DNA of 64,000 nucleotides from Pseudovibrio sp947494035 (GCA_947494035.1 CANLTN010000005.1:1-64000), one strand, 5' to 3'; positions 17,138-26,638 are shown, numbered from the stretch's first letter. The notes: generated by a model not told the origin, from the letters alone. Made by a program: numbers and translations.

Positions 17138-18574
17138 ATGATTTACTTCAAGCAGTTTTTGGCACTACTCAAAAAATTCAATCGTTCCGAAGGTGGAATG
17201 GTCGCAGTTCTTGTCGCGGTGCTAATGGTCTTACTGATTGTGTTTGCTGGAATGGCGATTGATTTTGGTATGGGCTACAATGCGCGCCGTGCTGTTAATC
17301 AGGCATTGGACGCTGCAGTGCTTGCTGCTGCTAACAAACTATCGACGGAAGATTTGACAAAAGATGACGTCGACGCGCTCATAGCGGACTACTATAAAGC
17401 GAACCTGAGAAACTCGGTCAGTGAAGACATCATCATCAAAGATCCGGTGGTTGAGTATAAGCAGGGCAGCGATACAGTCTCAGCGAGTGCATCTGTTGAG
17501 TTGATCAATAATTTTTCGCCGATAATTAATCTTCTGACTGGTGGTGGTGATAGTGATAACCGTGAACTCGAGGTTGGAACGAGTTCTACCGCTCGTTTTC
17601 CGATCAACCATGTCGAGGTCACGGTGATCGTTGATGTGACCGGTTCCATGAGGTCTCATATTGGTGCTCTAAAACGAGCGTCCAGAAGTGTGCTGGATGC
17701 TTTGCTACCAGTGGGAACAAATGTAGAGAAGAGCAGAATCCGTGTTGCTTTTGTGCCTTATAGCGAGGGTGTCAGACTTCATGCATCAGATGCACAGACA
17801 GCAACTTTTACTGTGAGCCACGGTTCATGCGTCCATGAGCGAATAAGGGATCAAGCGGCCACTGACGTAGCTCATGATTATGAAGATGACGATGGGAAGA
17901 CCGATTATATCGGATCTATCTTCAAGGAATGCCCTAAGAAGGCAGAAGTTGTCCCGCTTACTGCGGATCGTAACAAGATTGAAGCGTCCATTAGCGACTT
18001 GGAAGCCAACGGGTATACGGCTGGCCAAACTGGAATAGCTTGGGGCTGGTATACAATTTCGCCAAAATGGGCAGGCTTTTGGCCAGAAGACAGTCAGCCT
18101 CTAGCGTATGATACAAAGAACATGCGCAAATATGCTATCTTTATGACAGATGGTGAATTCAACCGGTACTATTACGCCGAAGATTACGAAGACGTAGACC
18201 AGGATAGAGATTCGCAAATCGAAGACGGAGACAATAGGGGAGACAGGAGTGTTGGCTCTAATCCAGTTGGCAGCAAGTACTTTACACGCCCTGAAAATAT
18301 TAAGTTTGCAAAAGATGTAACTTGGAAAGAAGAGCTATCTTCTGGCGAGTTGGGCACGGCCTCTGTCAGGGCAAAAAATATATGCACGAATATGAAGGCG
18401 AAAAATATTACGATCTACTCTGTGTATTATGGAAGTGGCGTTAGCGCGAAAAGTGTCATGAAGGATTGCGCGACAAGTGACAGCACATTTTATAACGCCG
18501 ATAATGAGAGCCAACTTGTTGAGGCCTTCGATAAGATAGCCAATGATATTAAGAGTATTTATTTGTCCCAGTGA
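17138..18574 (+). CDS. TadG-like pilus-assembly protein with von Willebrand A domain
   Basis: The N-terminus matches the TadE/TadG class: a short basic segment, then RSEGGMVAVLVAVLMVLLIVF (a transmembrane helix at about residues 24-45) and GMAIDFGMGYNARRAVNQALDAAVLAAA. From about residue 165 a VWA domain carries the MIDAS DxTGS motif (VDVTGSM), with FMTDGE further on. The 478-aa protein ends in FDKIANDIKSIYLSQ. It is expected at the inner membrane facing the periplasm. TadG proteins usually belong to a tad/flp pilus cluster; none of the other tad genes are near, so this copy is an orphan. The gene looks more AT-rich than its neighbours. Confidence 0.85.
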   Translation: MIYFKQFLALLKKFNRSEGGMVAVLVAVLMVLLIVFAGMAIDFGMGYNARRAVNQALDAAVLAAANKLSTEDLTKDDVDALIADYYKANLRNSVSEDIIIKDPVVEYKQGSDTVSASASVELINNFSPIINLLTGGGDSDNRELEVGTSSTARFPINHVEVTVIVDVTGSMRSHIGALKRASRSVLDALLPVGTNVEKSRIRVAFVPYSEGVRLHASDAQTATFTVSHGSCVHERIRDQAATDVAHDYEDDDGKTDYIGSIFKECPKKAEVVPLTADRNKIEASISDLEANGYTAGQTGIAWGWYTISPKWAGFWPEDSQPLAYDTKNMRKYAIFMTDGEFNRYYYAEDYEDVDQDRDSQIEDGDNRGDRSVGSNPVGSKYFTRPENIKFAKDVTWKEELSSGELGTASVRAKNICTNMKAKNITIYSVYYGSGVSAKSVMKDCATSDSTFYNADNESQLVEAFDKIANDIKSIYLSQ

Positions 18575-18597
18575 TTTGTTTGAGTTCCGCTCTAATG

Positions 18598-18625
18598 AAA
18601 AACCCCGCTTCAGAAGCGGGGTTTT
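18598..18625. terminator. Bidirectional rho-independent terminator
   Basis: Perfect stem of 13 bp (AAACCCCGCTTC paired with GAAGCGGGGTTT, with a tiny AG loop), flanked by A- and T-runs, between the convergent tadG-like gene and acs. Confidence 0.9.
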
Positions 18626-18656
18626 GTGTTTTGTACTTAGCTTTTTGCGGTCTGGC

Positions 18657-20606
18657 CTAAACGACTTCAGACTTGTTCTGGCGGTTGTCTATAAGATCGC
18701 CGACGACTGTTGGGTCTGCCAGAGTTGAGGTGTCGCCGAGGTTTTCGAAGCTGTCTTCTGCGATTTTGCGCAGGATACGGCGCATGATTTTTCCGCTTCG
18801 GGTCTTTGGCAGGCCGGGGGCGAACTGGATCAGGTCTGGTGAGGCAATCGGGCCGATTTCGGCGCGCACGTGTTTGACCAGTTTCTTCTTCAGCTCCTCA
18901 GATGGCTCCAAGCCTTCCATAAGCGTGACATAAGCGTAGATGCCTTGTCCCTTTACGTCGTGCGGATAGCCTACGACAGCGGCTTCCGAGACGTCTGGGT
19001 GGGCGACGAGGGCGCTTTCTACTTCCGCGGTTCCCATGCGATGGCCGGATACGTTGATCACGTCATCGACGCGCCCTGTGATCCAGTAGTAACCATCTTC
19101 ATCGCGGCGGCAGCCATCACCAGTGAAGTAAAAGCCTTTGTAGGTGGCGAAGTAGGTCTGGATGAAGCGCTCATGGTCTCCGTAAACTGTGCGCATTTGG
19201 CCCGGCCAACTGTCTGTGATGACAAGGTTGCCTTCGGTCGCGCCTTCCTGAAAATTGCCTTCCGCATCAACGATTGCTGGTTGAATGCCAAAGAACGGGC
19301 GTGTGGCGGAGCCAGGCTTGAGGTCCGTTGCACCGGGAAGTGGTGTGATCAGGATGCCGCCGGTTTCTGTCTGCCACCACGTATCAACGATTGGGCAGCG
19401 TTGTTCGCCTACCACATTGTGATACCAGAGCCACGCTTCAGGGTTGATTGGCTCACCGACCGAACCAAGTATGCGGAGTGATTTGCGAGAGGTTTTGGTT
19501 ACATACTCGTCACCGGCTCCCATGAGCGCGCGGATAGCGGTTGGGGCGGTGTAGAAGATATTGACGTTGTGCTTGTCGCAAACATCCCAGAAGCGGCCTG
19601 CGTCTGGATAGGTTGGTACACCTTCAAACATCAGTGTTGTTGCACCGTTGGCGAGTGGGCCATAAAGGATATAGCTGTGGCCTGTTACCCAACCAACATC
19701 AGCCGTACACCAATAGACTTCACCCGGATGGTAATCGAAGACGTATTGATGGGTCATGGAGGCATAAACGAGGTAGCCGCCGGAGGTGTGCATTACGCCT
19801 TTGGGCTGGCCGGTGGAGCCTGAGGTGTAAAGGATGAAGAGTGGGTCTTCTGCGTTCATTTCCGCTGGTGGGCAATCTGCGGAGACCTTTTCTACCTCTT
19901 CGTGATACCAAAGATCACGGCCTTCCGTCATGTTGATGTTGCCGCCCGTGCGTTTCACAACGAAGACTTTGTCAACATTTCCGCATTTCTCGATGGCGCG
20001 GTCTGTGTTCTCTTTGAGCGGCACTGTTCTGCCACCGCGCACGCCTTCGTCAGCGGTGACGACAAAGCGGGACTGACAGTCTTCGATACGTCCTGCCAAG
20101 CTGTCTGGGGAGAAGCCGCCAAACACAACCGAATGGACTGCACCGATGCGGGCACAAGCGAGCATGGCGTAGGCTGCTTCCGGGATCATTGGCATGTAAA
20201 CGGTGACGCGGTCACCTTTCTTTACACCATTGGCCAGCATTACGTTTGCGAAACGGTTTACGGATTCGGCAAGCTGCTTGTAGGTGATTATTTTGCTTTG
20301 GTCCGGCTCGTCACCCTCCCAGATGATTGCCGGTTGGTCACCGCGCTCTGCCAAATGTCGATCAATACAGTTGGCCGCTACATTCAGCGTACCATCTTCA
20401 AACCATTTGATGGAAACGTTGTGGTAGTCATAGGAAGTGTTCTTGACCTTTGTATAAGGCTTGATCCAGTCGAGCCGCTTTCCGTGCTCTCCCCAGAATC
20501 CGTCGGGATCCTCAACGGACTTATTATACATCTCCAGGTACTGCTCGTTGTTGAGCAAAGCATTCTCGGCAATCTCAGCTGGTACTGGATATACGTCGCC
20601 AGTCAT
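18657..20606 (-). CDS. acs: Acetyl-CoA synthetase (AMP-forming)
   Basis: Activates acetate to acetyl-CoA through acetyl-AMP. The 649-aa product has standard length. Motifs are LYTSGSTGQPKGV (ATP binding), GSVGEPINPEAW, DTWWQTETGG, the hinge ITGRVDDVINVSGHRMGTAEVESA and the C-terminal KTRSGKIMRRILRKIA, whose Lys is the site acetylated in regulated homologues. The frame is open to 20648, but ATG 20606 has GGGGAG 7 bp upstream and gives the family N-terminus. A 404-bp spacer upstream is available for regulation. The gene ends at the bidirectional terminator. Confidence 0.97.
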   Translation of the reverse strand: MTGDVYPVPAEIAENALLNNEQYLEMYNKSVEDPDGFWGEHGKRLDWIKPYTKVKNTSYDYHNVSIKWFEDGTLNVAANCIDRHLAERGDQPAIIWEGDEPDQSKIITYKQLAESVNRFANVMLANGVKKGDRVTVYMPMIPEAAYAMLACARIGAVHSVVFGGFSPDSLAGRIEDCQSRFVVTADEGVRGGRTVPLKENTDRAIEKCGNVDKVFVVKRTGGNINMTEGRDLWYHEEVEKVSADCPPAEMNAEDPLFILYTSGSTGQPKGVMHTSGGYLVYASMTHQYVFDYHPGEVYWCTADVGWVTGHSYILYGPLANGATTLMFEGVPTYPDAGRFWDVCDKHNVNIFYTAPTAIRALMGAGDEYVTKTSRKSLRILGSVGEPINPEAWLWYHNVVGEQRCPIVDTWWQTETGGILITPLPGATDLKPGSATRPFFGIQPAIVDAEGNFQEGATEGNLVITDSWPGQMRTVYGDHERFIQTYFATYKGFYFTGDGCRRDEDGYYWITGRVDDVINVSGHRMGTAEVESALVAHPDVSEAAVVGYPHDVKGQGIYAYVTLMEGLEPSEELKKKLVKHVRAEIGPIASPDLIQFAPGLPKTRSGKIMRRILRKIAEDSFENLGDTSTLADPTVVGDLIDNRQNKSEVV

Positions 20607-21010
20607 AGTCAGTCTCCCCATTTCCTCCATGGGTAATCTCATACCCAAATTCTGGATCTCATTATGGGCAGCTGCCGTTGGAGCGTCTAGCGAATATGCT
20701 TCGAACTTTCGTAGGTCCTGACGTCTTTAGGTGCGTTTTGAACGGGCAAGTCCAATAAAACGCTACGTGAGATTTGGCTGGTGTGGTCGAAATCGGCTTA
20801 AAATCAGGAGCTTCTATCTAGGAATATGTAAGTGCATGGAGCCAGATTGAATCGGATAGATGCTAGGTGATTATTGCAATGAGGGTGTACGGTAAGTGAA
20901 TTCACCTAACTAAGTTTTGGTCGCCTCTGCATGTTTTGGTGGGCGTCAGATCTGAAGTGATGCACTGAGGCGGTGGAGGGTGGAGCCAAACACCCTCGCA
21001 CATTGATGAA
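20607..21010. other. Gene-free spacer between acs and the GST gene
   Basis: No gene is supported here. It contains the acs promoter region. An inverted repeat GCGTTTT...AAAACGC (20733-20739 with 20757-20763) and a 10-bp palindrome GTGAATTCAC (20896-20905) are visible. A weak hairpin without a T-run (GAGGGTG/CACCCTC) lies near the end of the GST gene. Confidence 0.5.
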
Positions 21011-21613
21011 TTATTGCAGTATCGAGGCTTTTTGATTTGCCTTTGCGAGGGCTGGTCGCGCCAAGGCTCTTGTAAAATAATCGCTCACTGGACCCTCAGG
21101 CCATTCAAACTTGGAGAGCTTGGCCCAGATTGCGCAGTGTCCGATGATGAGGTCTGCGATTGTGAAGGTATCGCCCATCACCCAAGTGTTTTCACCGAGG
21201 CGTTTTTCGAGTTGCTTCATTGATCTGGACCACTCATAGCGGCAGACCGGTTTGATGTCTGGAACCCGGCGGTCTTCCGGGAGAACGAACGTATGCTTTG
21301 CCGACATCCAAAGGATGGAATCCATTTCATCTAGCGCAAAATTTGTGAAACTGTCCTGCCGGGCGCGTTCCAAAGTTCCTGTCGGGAATGATAGGCCGGA
21401 ATGCTTGTCGGCCAAGTAGGTGCAGATTGCGGTTGAATCGTAGATGGTTTCACCGTCAACGATGAGGGCTGGAATTTTGCCGGACGGATTCACGGCATAA
21501 ATGGTTTCCTGATGCGGCTTGCTTGGTACGATCTCATAGGCCAAGCCCAACTCCTCCAATAACCAAAGGACTCGCATGGTTCTTGATTGGGGGTGGCCGA
21601 TAACTTTGTACAT
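21011..21613 (-). CDS. Glutathione S-transferase family protein
   Basis: Cytosolic GST-fold protein; conjugation or reduction of electrophiles with glutathione is the usual role, but the substrate is unknown. Residues 1-75 form the thioredoxin-like domain (YKVIGHPQSRTMRVLWLLEE, NPSGKIPALIVDGETIYDSTAI, with the cis-Pro and the Glu/Ser-type glutathione-binding segment DS). The rest is the helical C-terminal domain with the N-capping region TFTIADLIIGH. The 200-aa length is normal. It is transcribed alone on the minus strand. Confidence 0.92.
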   Translation of the reverse strand: MYKVIGHPQSRTMRVLWLLEELGLAYEIVPSKPHQETIYAVNPSGKIPALIVDGETIYDSTAICTYLADKHSGLSFPTGTLERARQDSFTNFALDEMDSILWMSAKHTFVLPEDRRVPDIKPVCRYEWSRSMKQLEKRLGENTWVMGDTFTIADLIIGHCAIWAKLSKFEWPEGPVSDYFTRALARPALAKANQKASILQ

Positions 21614-22080
21614 TTGATGCTCCTCTTATGGGCCTGATTATCTGCGCAGAGGGCGAAAAATGGAAGCGGGGATGAGTACGCTTTGAGGATAACCTTTCAA
21701 ATCGTAGGGAACATGTCTGCAAATGGGCATCTGAGATCATTAACCAGGCCAATAAAAGTGAGTAGACCCTAACAACTAAAGGGGTGATTGCTGCAGCGCC
21801 TCTTTGATAGTTTGTTTTGACCAAATAACCATTAGAAGAAAATGCCGCAAAAGGTTTGGAAATGGTGACCTCTTGCTGATAATGTCATTCCAATATTTGG
21901 GGGAGAGGCACCAAACCATATTTCCGGTGTCTGGTGACATAGTTTTTATTGTTTATCTCTACGGTACTACCCAACGTTAGCTTGGGATGTCCATGAAACT
22001 AAACTGACAACGGAGCTATCGAAGGCAGCTAGGCAAAAAATGTTTGCTGCGAAAACTGGTAGGTGTGGAGCAACGAGATC
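21614..22080. other. Gene-free divergent spacer
   Basis: A 467-bp AT-rich stretch between the divergent GST and carboxypeptidase genes. Only tiny frames are present (for example 33 codons from ATG 21882) and none has a ribosome-binding site or recognisable product. The promoters of both genes must lie here, but I cannot locate consensus elements with confidence. Confidence 0.5.
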
Positions 22081-23439
22081 GTGAATTTTTCGATTCATTG
22101 GATTATGCAGAGAATTCAATTCCTTGCAGTTTTTGCAATAACTCTGGTCACGGCGCTGACAGGGGCTCGTGCTGATGTTGCCGCTTGGTTGGTGATGGAT
22201 GCAGATAGTGGTCGCGTGTTGGAGCATAACGCCGCCTTTGATCGCTGGTATCCTGCTTCGCTTACCAAGATGATGACTGCTTATATTGCCTTCCAGCATA
22301 TTTCGGATGGCACGATGGCGATGAATGACATGGTCATGGTCTCCCAGAATGCGCTCAACCAGCCACCGAGTAAGATGGGCTTCAAAGTCGGGACCACGAT
22401 TACGCTCGACAACGCTTTGAAGATGATCCTCGTGAAGTCCGCCAATGACATTGCTGTTGCCATTGCAGAGCGGATTGGCGGCACTGAGGAAGACTTCATC
22501 AAGATGATGAACTCAACGGCAACCCGGTTAGGTATGACCGATACCAATTTTGTGAACCCACATGGGTTGCCTGATAATCGCCAGGTGACGACTGCGCGCG
22601 ATATGGCAGTGCTTGCCGAGGCGTTGTGGAACCAGTTTCCTCAGTATCGCTCCTATATGAGCTATCCCGGAATCCGTTTTGGTAAGAGGACCTTCCGGTC
22701 TGGCAACCGGGACTTTCTTTTGCGCATTGACGGTGCGAATGGCATGAAAACCGGCTACATCTGTAACTCGGGCTACAACGTTGCGACGTCTACAACGCGG
22801 AACGGACGCACAATTATCGCGGTTGTTCTTGGGGCGGCTTCCGGTTTGGAACGTGCCGCTTTTGCCAAAAAGCTTATTGATGGCGGCTTCGAGACGAGAG
22901 TTGGAACCAACATCTCTTCCTTCCAGGGAAGCGGAAAATCGAGTCCTCCGGCAGACAGATATTGTCAGCGCAACACCCAACCAACTGCGCAAGAGCTTGT
23001 TGATCGCTTTGGGTCTAAGCGCGGCTCGGTCAGCATGTTGGCGTATTCTGATGCGTCCAGCCCGAGCCCGGAAGGCAAATCTATCAAGCTTTCCAAGAAG
23101 AAAGTAAACTGGGGCCTGATGTATGAAGAAGTTCTGGGCCCAGAGATCAAGCCATATGCTCCTGTGAGAGTGCGTGTTGGCAATGAGCATCCGATTGTTG
23201 TGCTGAAAAAGCTTGGAGATTCAGTCCCTTTGCCGACACCCAAGCCGGGGTCAGAGAGTGTTGGGCCTGAGAGTGATTTGAGCGCGCAGCCAGCTGGCGG
23301 GATCCAGCAGCGTATGCTTGGTGTGCCCGTAGGGAAAGGTGCTTTGCTGCAGCCATTGAAACCATCGTCTACACGAGAATTGTTTGGCAGCCCGGGTGGG
23401 CTCTATGCTAATACGCCTGTCTTCGGTAAAACGCAGTAA
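22081..23439 (+). CDS. D-alanyl-D-alanine carboxypeptidase (penicillin-binding protein, DacA/DacF type)
   Basis: Trims the terminal D-Ala of peptidoglycan pentapeptides in the periplasm. All three serine-DD-peptidase motifs are visible: PASLTKMM (SxxK), VKSANDIAVAI (SxN) and NGMKTGYI (KTG). A signal peptide ends at TGARA, just before DVAAWLVMDADSG. The start is uncertain: GTG 22081 has GGAG at 22067-22070, while ATG 22105 starts directly at MQRIQFLAVF, and the frame opens at GTG 22063. The region after residue 300 is a Pro/Ser-rich C-terminal extension. The CobW-type gene follows after only 25 bp. Confidence 0.93.
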   Translation: MNFSIHWIMQRIQFLAVFAITLVTALTGARADVAAWLVMDADSGRVLEHNAAFDRWYPASLTKMMTAYIAFQHISDGTMAMNDMVMVSQNALNQPPSKMGFKVGTTITLDNALKMILVKSANDIAVAIAERIGGTEEDFIKMMNSTATRLGMTDTNFVNPHGLPDNRQVTTARDMAVLAEALWNQFPQYRSYMSYPGIRFGKRTFRSGNRDFLLRIDGANGMKTGYICNSGYNVATSTTRNGRTIIAVVLGAASGLERAAFAKKLIDGGFETRVGTNISSFQGSGKSSPPADRYCQRNTQPTAQELVDRFGSKRGSVSMLAYSDASSPSPEGKSIKLSKKKVNWGLMYEEVLGPEIKPYAPVRVRVGNEHPIVVLKKLGDSVPLPTPKPGSESVGPESDLSAQPAGGIQQRMLGVPVGKGALLQPLKPSSTRELFGSPGGLYANTPVFGKTQ

Positions 23440-23464
23440 CCGTAGCTACAGGTAGTGCAGAACA

Positions 23465-24616
23465 ATGGCTAATACCCAAAAGAGGCGGAGTCCGCCGACC
23501 CCGATCCCGATGAGCGTGATTACAGGCTTTTTGGGAGCAGGCAAAACAACGCTTCTTAACCGAATTCTCAAAGAGCCAGTTCTGGAGAATACAGCGGTCA
23601 TCATCAACGAGTTTGGTGAGATCGGTCTCGATCATCTGCTTGTCGATACTATTGATGACGGCATTATCGAGCTTTCCTCTGGTTGCTTGTGCTGCACTAT
23701 TCGCGGCGACCTGATCAATACGCTGGAAGATATCCTGCGCCGGATCGACAATGGCCGCATGAAGAAGATCGACCGAGTGATTATCGAGACCACGGGTTTA
23801 GCAGATCCCGCTCCGGTGCTTCATACGGTGATGCTGCACCCATATCTGGTGATGCGCTACCGGCTTGATGGAGTGGTCACGCTTGTTGATACCGTGAACG
23901 GGTTGGATACGATCCATTCTCACGAAGAAGCGGTGAAGCAGATTGCTGTTGCGGACCGGCTCGTGTTGACGAAGACAGACCTGCAAGAGCCTTCTAATGA
24001 CCTCCTGGCAGAACTAAAGCATCTGAATCCGGGTGCGAGCGTGCTTAATGCGCAAGATGGTTCTGCAACAGCTGCAGCTTTGATCAACTGCGGCTTGTAC
24101 AATCCCGAGAGCAAAATTCCGGATGTTCAGAAGTGGCTGCGGGAAGAGGCGTATAAGGAAGAGCAGGGATCTCATGACCACCATCATGGGGAAGGTCCTG
24201 CTCATGATCACCACCATGACCCGAACCGTCATGGCAAGGATGTACGTGCCTTTACACTTGAGACCGACAGGGCAATTCCAGAGGCTGCGCTTGAGATGTT
24301 CTTGGATCTGCTGCGTTCCTCACACGGCCCTAAGCTGCTGCGCGTTAAAGGGATTATCCAGACCGTAGATCAGCCAGATCAGCCTCTGGTGATCCATGGG
24401 GTGCAGCATGTGTTCCATCCACCTACACGGCTTGCTCAGTGGCCTGATGCTGATCATAGAACACGGCTTGTCTTCATTACCAAGGGCCTGTCAGAAGGCT
24501 TTGTGAAGAAGATGTTTGATGCGTTTACCGGTGGTGTCGCAGCTGATACGCCTGATCGCACAGCGATGATGGACAATCCACTGTCGATTGGTGGGTTCAG
24601 CGGAACCTTCAAGTAA
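23465..24616 (+). CDS. CobW/COG0523 family GTPase (metallochaperone)
   Basis: G3E-family GTPase. Characterised relatives deliver zinc or act in cobalamin or nitrile-hydratase maturation; the client here is unknown. Motifs in the 383-aa product are Walker A GFLGAGKT (residues 21-28), the metal-binding CxCC as CLCC (74-77), Walker B-type IETTGLADP, and the guanine-specifying TKTD. A His-rich linker (HDHHHGEGPAHDHHH, about residues 235-250) precedes the C-terminal CobW domain. It follows the carboxypeptidase gene and ends at a strong terminator. No zur site or zinc transporter is nearby. Confidence 0.92.
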   Translation: MANTQKRRSPPTPIPMSVITGFLGAGKTTLLNRILKEPVLENTAVIINEFGEIGLDHLLVDTIDDGIIELSSGCLCCTIRGDLINTLEDILRRIDNGRMKKIDRVIIETTGLADPAPVLHTVMLHPYLVMRYRLDGVVTLVDTVNGLDTIHSHEEAVKQIAVADRLVLTKTDLQEPSNDLLAELKHLNPGASVLNAQDGSATAAALINCGLYNPESKIPDVQKWLREEAYKEEQGSHDHHHGEGPAHDHHHDPNRHGKDVRAFTLETDRAIPEAALEMFLDLLRSSHGPKLLRVKGIIQTVDQPDQPLVIHGVQHVFHPPTRLAQWPDADHRTRLVFITKGLSEGFVKKMFDAFTGGVAADTPDRTAMMDNPLSIGGFSGTFK

Positions 24617-24634
24617 TCTGCGCAACGGCCAATA

Positions 24635-24663
24635 AAAAAGCCCGCTCATGTAGCGGGCTTTTT
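24635..24663. terminator. Bidirectional rho-independent terminator
   Basis: Perfect 12-bp stem AAAAAGCCCGCT/AGCGGGCTTTTT with a CATGT loop, between the convergent cobW-type and 3-hydroxyacyl-CoA dehydrogenase genes. Confidence 0.92.
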
Positions 24664-24680
24664 GCGTTTCTGTGTTTGCC

Positions 24681-25562
24681 TTAGCGGGTCGGAACGGGAA
24701 CTTCACCGCGATAGTCGTAGAAACCGCGTTGGGTTTTGCGTCCGAGCCAGCCAGCCTCAACGTACTTTACCAGCAGTGGGCACGGGCGGTATTTGCTGTC
24801 TGCGAGGCCTTCATACAGTACCTGCATGATAGAGAGGCAGGTGTCCAGACCAATGAAATCAGCCAGTTGCAGGGGACCCATCGGGTGATTTGCACCCAGA
24901 CGCATTGCTGTGTCGATCGCTTCAACGGAACCAACACCTTCGTAAAGGGTGTAGATCGCTTCATTGATCATTGGCAGCAGAATACGGTTCACCATGAAGG
25001 CGGGGAAGTCTTCTGATACGGCGATGGTCTTGTTCAGGCCGAGAGTGTAGGCCTTCGAAATCTCGAATGTTTCATCGCTGGTTGCAATGCCACGTACAAG
25101 TTCGACGAGTTCCATGACAGGAACCGGATTCATGAAGTGGATGCCGATGAACTTTTCCGGGCGGTCTGTGGTGGATGCCAGACGCGTGATGGAAATAGAG
25201 GAGGTGTTTGTGCCGAGGATAGCGTCGGGTCTCAGAATTGGGCAAACACTCTGAAATACCTTGCGTTTTACCTGCTCGTTTTCACTTACAGCTTCAACAA
25301 CCAGGTCTGCGTCACTGAGGGATGCAACATCATTGGATGTTTTGATACGGGTCAGAGCAAGGTCGCGATCTTCTTCTGTGATCGTTCCCTTGGAGATCTG
25401 GCGTGCCATGTTGCCGTTAATGCTGGCGAGGCCGCTGTCGATACGCTCCTGATCAATATCGTGAAGGACGACATCAAATCCTGACAAAGCGCTGACGTGT
25501 GCGATGCCATTGCCCATTTGACCGGCGCCAATTACACCGACTTTCTTTACTTCGACCACCAT
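24681..25562 (-). CDS. 3-hydroxybutyryl-CoA dehydrogenase
   Basis: NAD-dependent oxidation or reduction of acetoacetyl-CoA/3-hydroxybutyryl-CoA. The 293-aa product shows the Rossmann motif GVIGAGQMGNGIA (residues about 8-20), GTNTSSISIT, the signature GIHFMNPVPVMELVELVRG, and the C-terminal domain FMVNRILLPMINEAI with GANHPMGPLQLADFIGLD. ATG 25562 is preferred; an in-frame TTG at 25574 also exists. It lies downstream of etfBA on the same strand, 146 bp away. This grouping is common in alphaproteobacteria and fits electron transfer from acyl-CoA oxidation. Confidence 0.95.
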   Translation of the reverse strand: MVVEVKKVGVIGAGQMGNGIAHVSALSGFDVVLHDIDQERIDSGLASINGNMARQISKGTITEEDRDLALTRIKTSNDVASLSDADLVVEAVSENEQVKRKVFQSVCPILRPDAILGTNTSSISITRLASTTDRPEKFIGIHFMNPVPVMELVELVRGIATSDETFEISKAYTLGLNKTIAVSEDFPAFMVNRILLPMINEAIYTLYEGVGSVEAIDTAMRLGANHPMGPLQLADFIGLDTCLSIMQVLYEGLADSKYRPCPLLVKYVEAGWLGRKTQRGFYDYRGEVPVPTR

Positions 25563-25651
25563 TGTCAGATCCAAATTCTTACAAGCACCATTTTAGGGTG
25601 CTGTGACCTTGTTGTAGCAACATACATCGCAAGTCTTGCCTCAAACAGCAA

Positions 25652-25686
25652 GAACCCCAGAATGAAATATTAACATCCCGGGGTTC
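25652..25686 (-). terminator. Weak hairpin downstream of etfA
   Basis: Stem GAACCCC/GGGGTTC (25652-25658 with 25680-25686) with a long loop lies just after the etfA stop. The following minus-strand T-run is poor (TTGCTGTTT), so termination may be partial, allowing read-through to the dehydrogenase gene. Confidence 0.45.
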
Positions 25687-25708
25687 CTGAAAAGCTAATC
25701 AATTATGA

Positions 25709-26638
25709 TTAGAGGGACTTTTCCAGTTCAGGAAGTGCCTCGAACAAGTCAGCGACAAGCCCGTAATCAGCAACTTGGAAGATTGGTGCCTCTTCGTCTT
25801 TGTTAATCGCGACGATGATCTTGGAATCTTTCATGCCTGCAAGGTGCTGGATTGCACCCGAGATGCCGCAAGCGATGTAAAGATCTGGTGCAACAACCTT
25901 ACCTGTCTGGCCAACCTGCCAATCGTTTGGCGCGTAACCAGCGTCAACAGCGGCACGGGATGCGCCAATCGCTGCGCCGAGCTTGTCGGCAACAGGGGTG
26001 ATGACTTCGTTGAACTTCTCTTCAGAACCGAGAGCACGACCACCGGAGATGATGATCTTAGCGCCAGCCAGTTCCGGACGGTCAGAAGCAGCGATTTCTT
26101 CACCAACGAAGGAGGAGATTGCCGGATCAGCAGAAGCAGCAGCGGCTTCAACTGGTGCGGAACCACCTTCAGCAGTTGCAGCGAAGGATGCTGTACGAAT
26201 GGTCAGAACCTTCTTTGCATCAGCAGACTGTACGGTCTGGATTGCGTTACCAGCGTAAATAGGACGCTTGAACGTGTCTGCAGATTCAACAGCGATGATT
26301 TCAGAGATCTGCATCACGTCGAGCTTTGCAGCAACGCGTGGCAGGGTGTTCTTGCCGTTGGTTGTCGCAGCAGCAACGATTGCGTCGTAGTTATCTGCAA
26401 GAGCAACAATCAGGTCACCAACCGGCTCAGCCAGCTGGTGCTCGTATGCTGCATCGTCAGCAACGAGAACTTTAGCAACGCCGGACAGTTTGGAAGCAGC
26501 TTCAGCTGCTGCGCCACAGTCTTTACCAGCAACGAGAACATGAACGTCGCCGCCCATTTCTACAGCTGCGGTCAGTGCTTTAGCGGTTGCTTCGTTCAAA
26601 GCAGAATTGGAATGTTCAGCCACAAGAAGCGTGGTCAT
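25709..26638 (-). CDS. etfA: Electron transfer flavoprotein subunit alpha
   Basis: FAD-containing alpha subunit that passes electrons from acyl-CoA and other dehydrogenases to ETF-ubiquinone oxidoreductase. The 309-aa length is normal. The C-terminal FAD domain shows IIISGGRALGSEEKF, GASRAAVDAGYAP, QVGQTGKVVAPDLYIACGISGAIQH and INKDEEAPIFQVADYG. The N-terminus (MTTLLVAEHSNSALNEAT) is canonical. It lies 24 bp after etfB in a two-gene operon. Confidence 0.97.
   Translation of the reverse strand: MTTLLVAEHSNSALNEATAKALTAAVEMGGDVHVLVAGKDCGAAAEAASKLSGVAKVLVADDAAYEHQLAEPVGDLIVALADNYDAIVAAATTNGKNTLPRVAAKLDVMQISEIIAVESADTFKRPIYAGNAIQTVQSADAKKVLTIRTASFAATAEGGSAPVEAAAASADPAISSFVGEEIAASDRPELAGAKIIISGGRALGSEEKFNEVITPVADKLGAAIGASRAAVDAGYAPNDWQVGQTGKVVAPDLYIACGISGAIQHLAGMKDSKIIVAINKDEEAPIFQVADYGLVADLFEALPELEKSL

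Noticed and set aside
21614..22080. Small protein genes in the GST-carboxypeptidase spacer
   Set aside because: The frames are below 35 codons and lack ribosome-binding sites or protein-like composition.
23960..24250. CRISPR or tandem repeat suggested by repeated CATGACCACCAT units
   Set aside because: These are His codons of the metal-binding linker of the CobW-type protein, not a repeat array.
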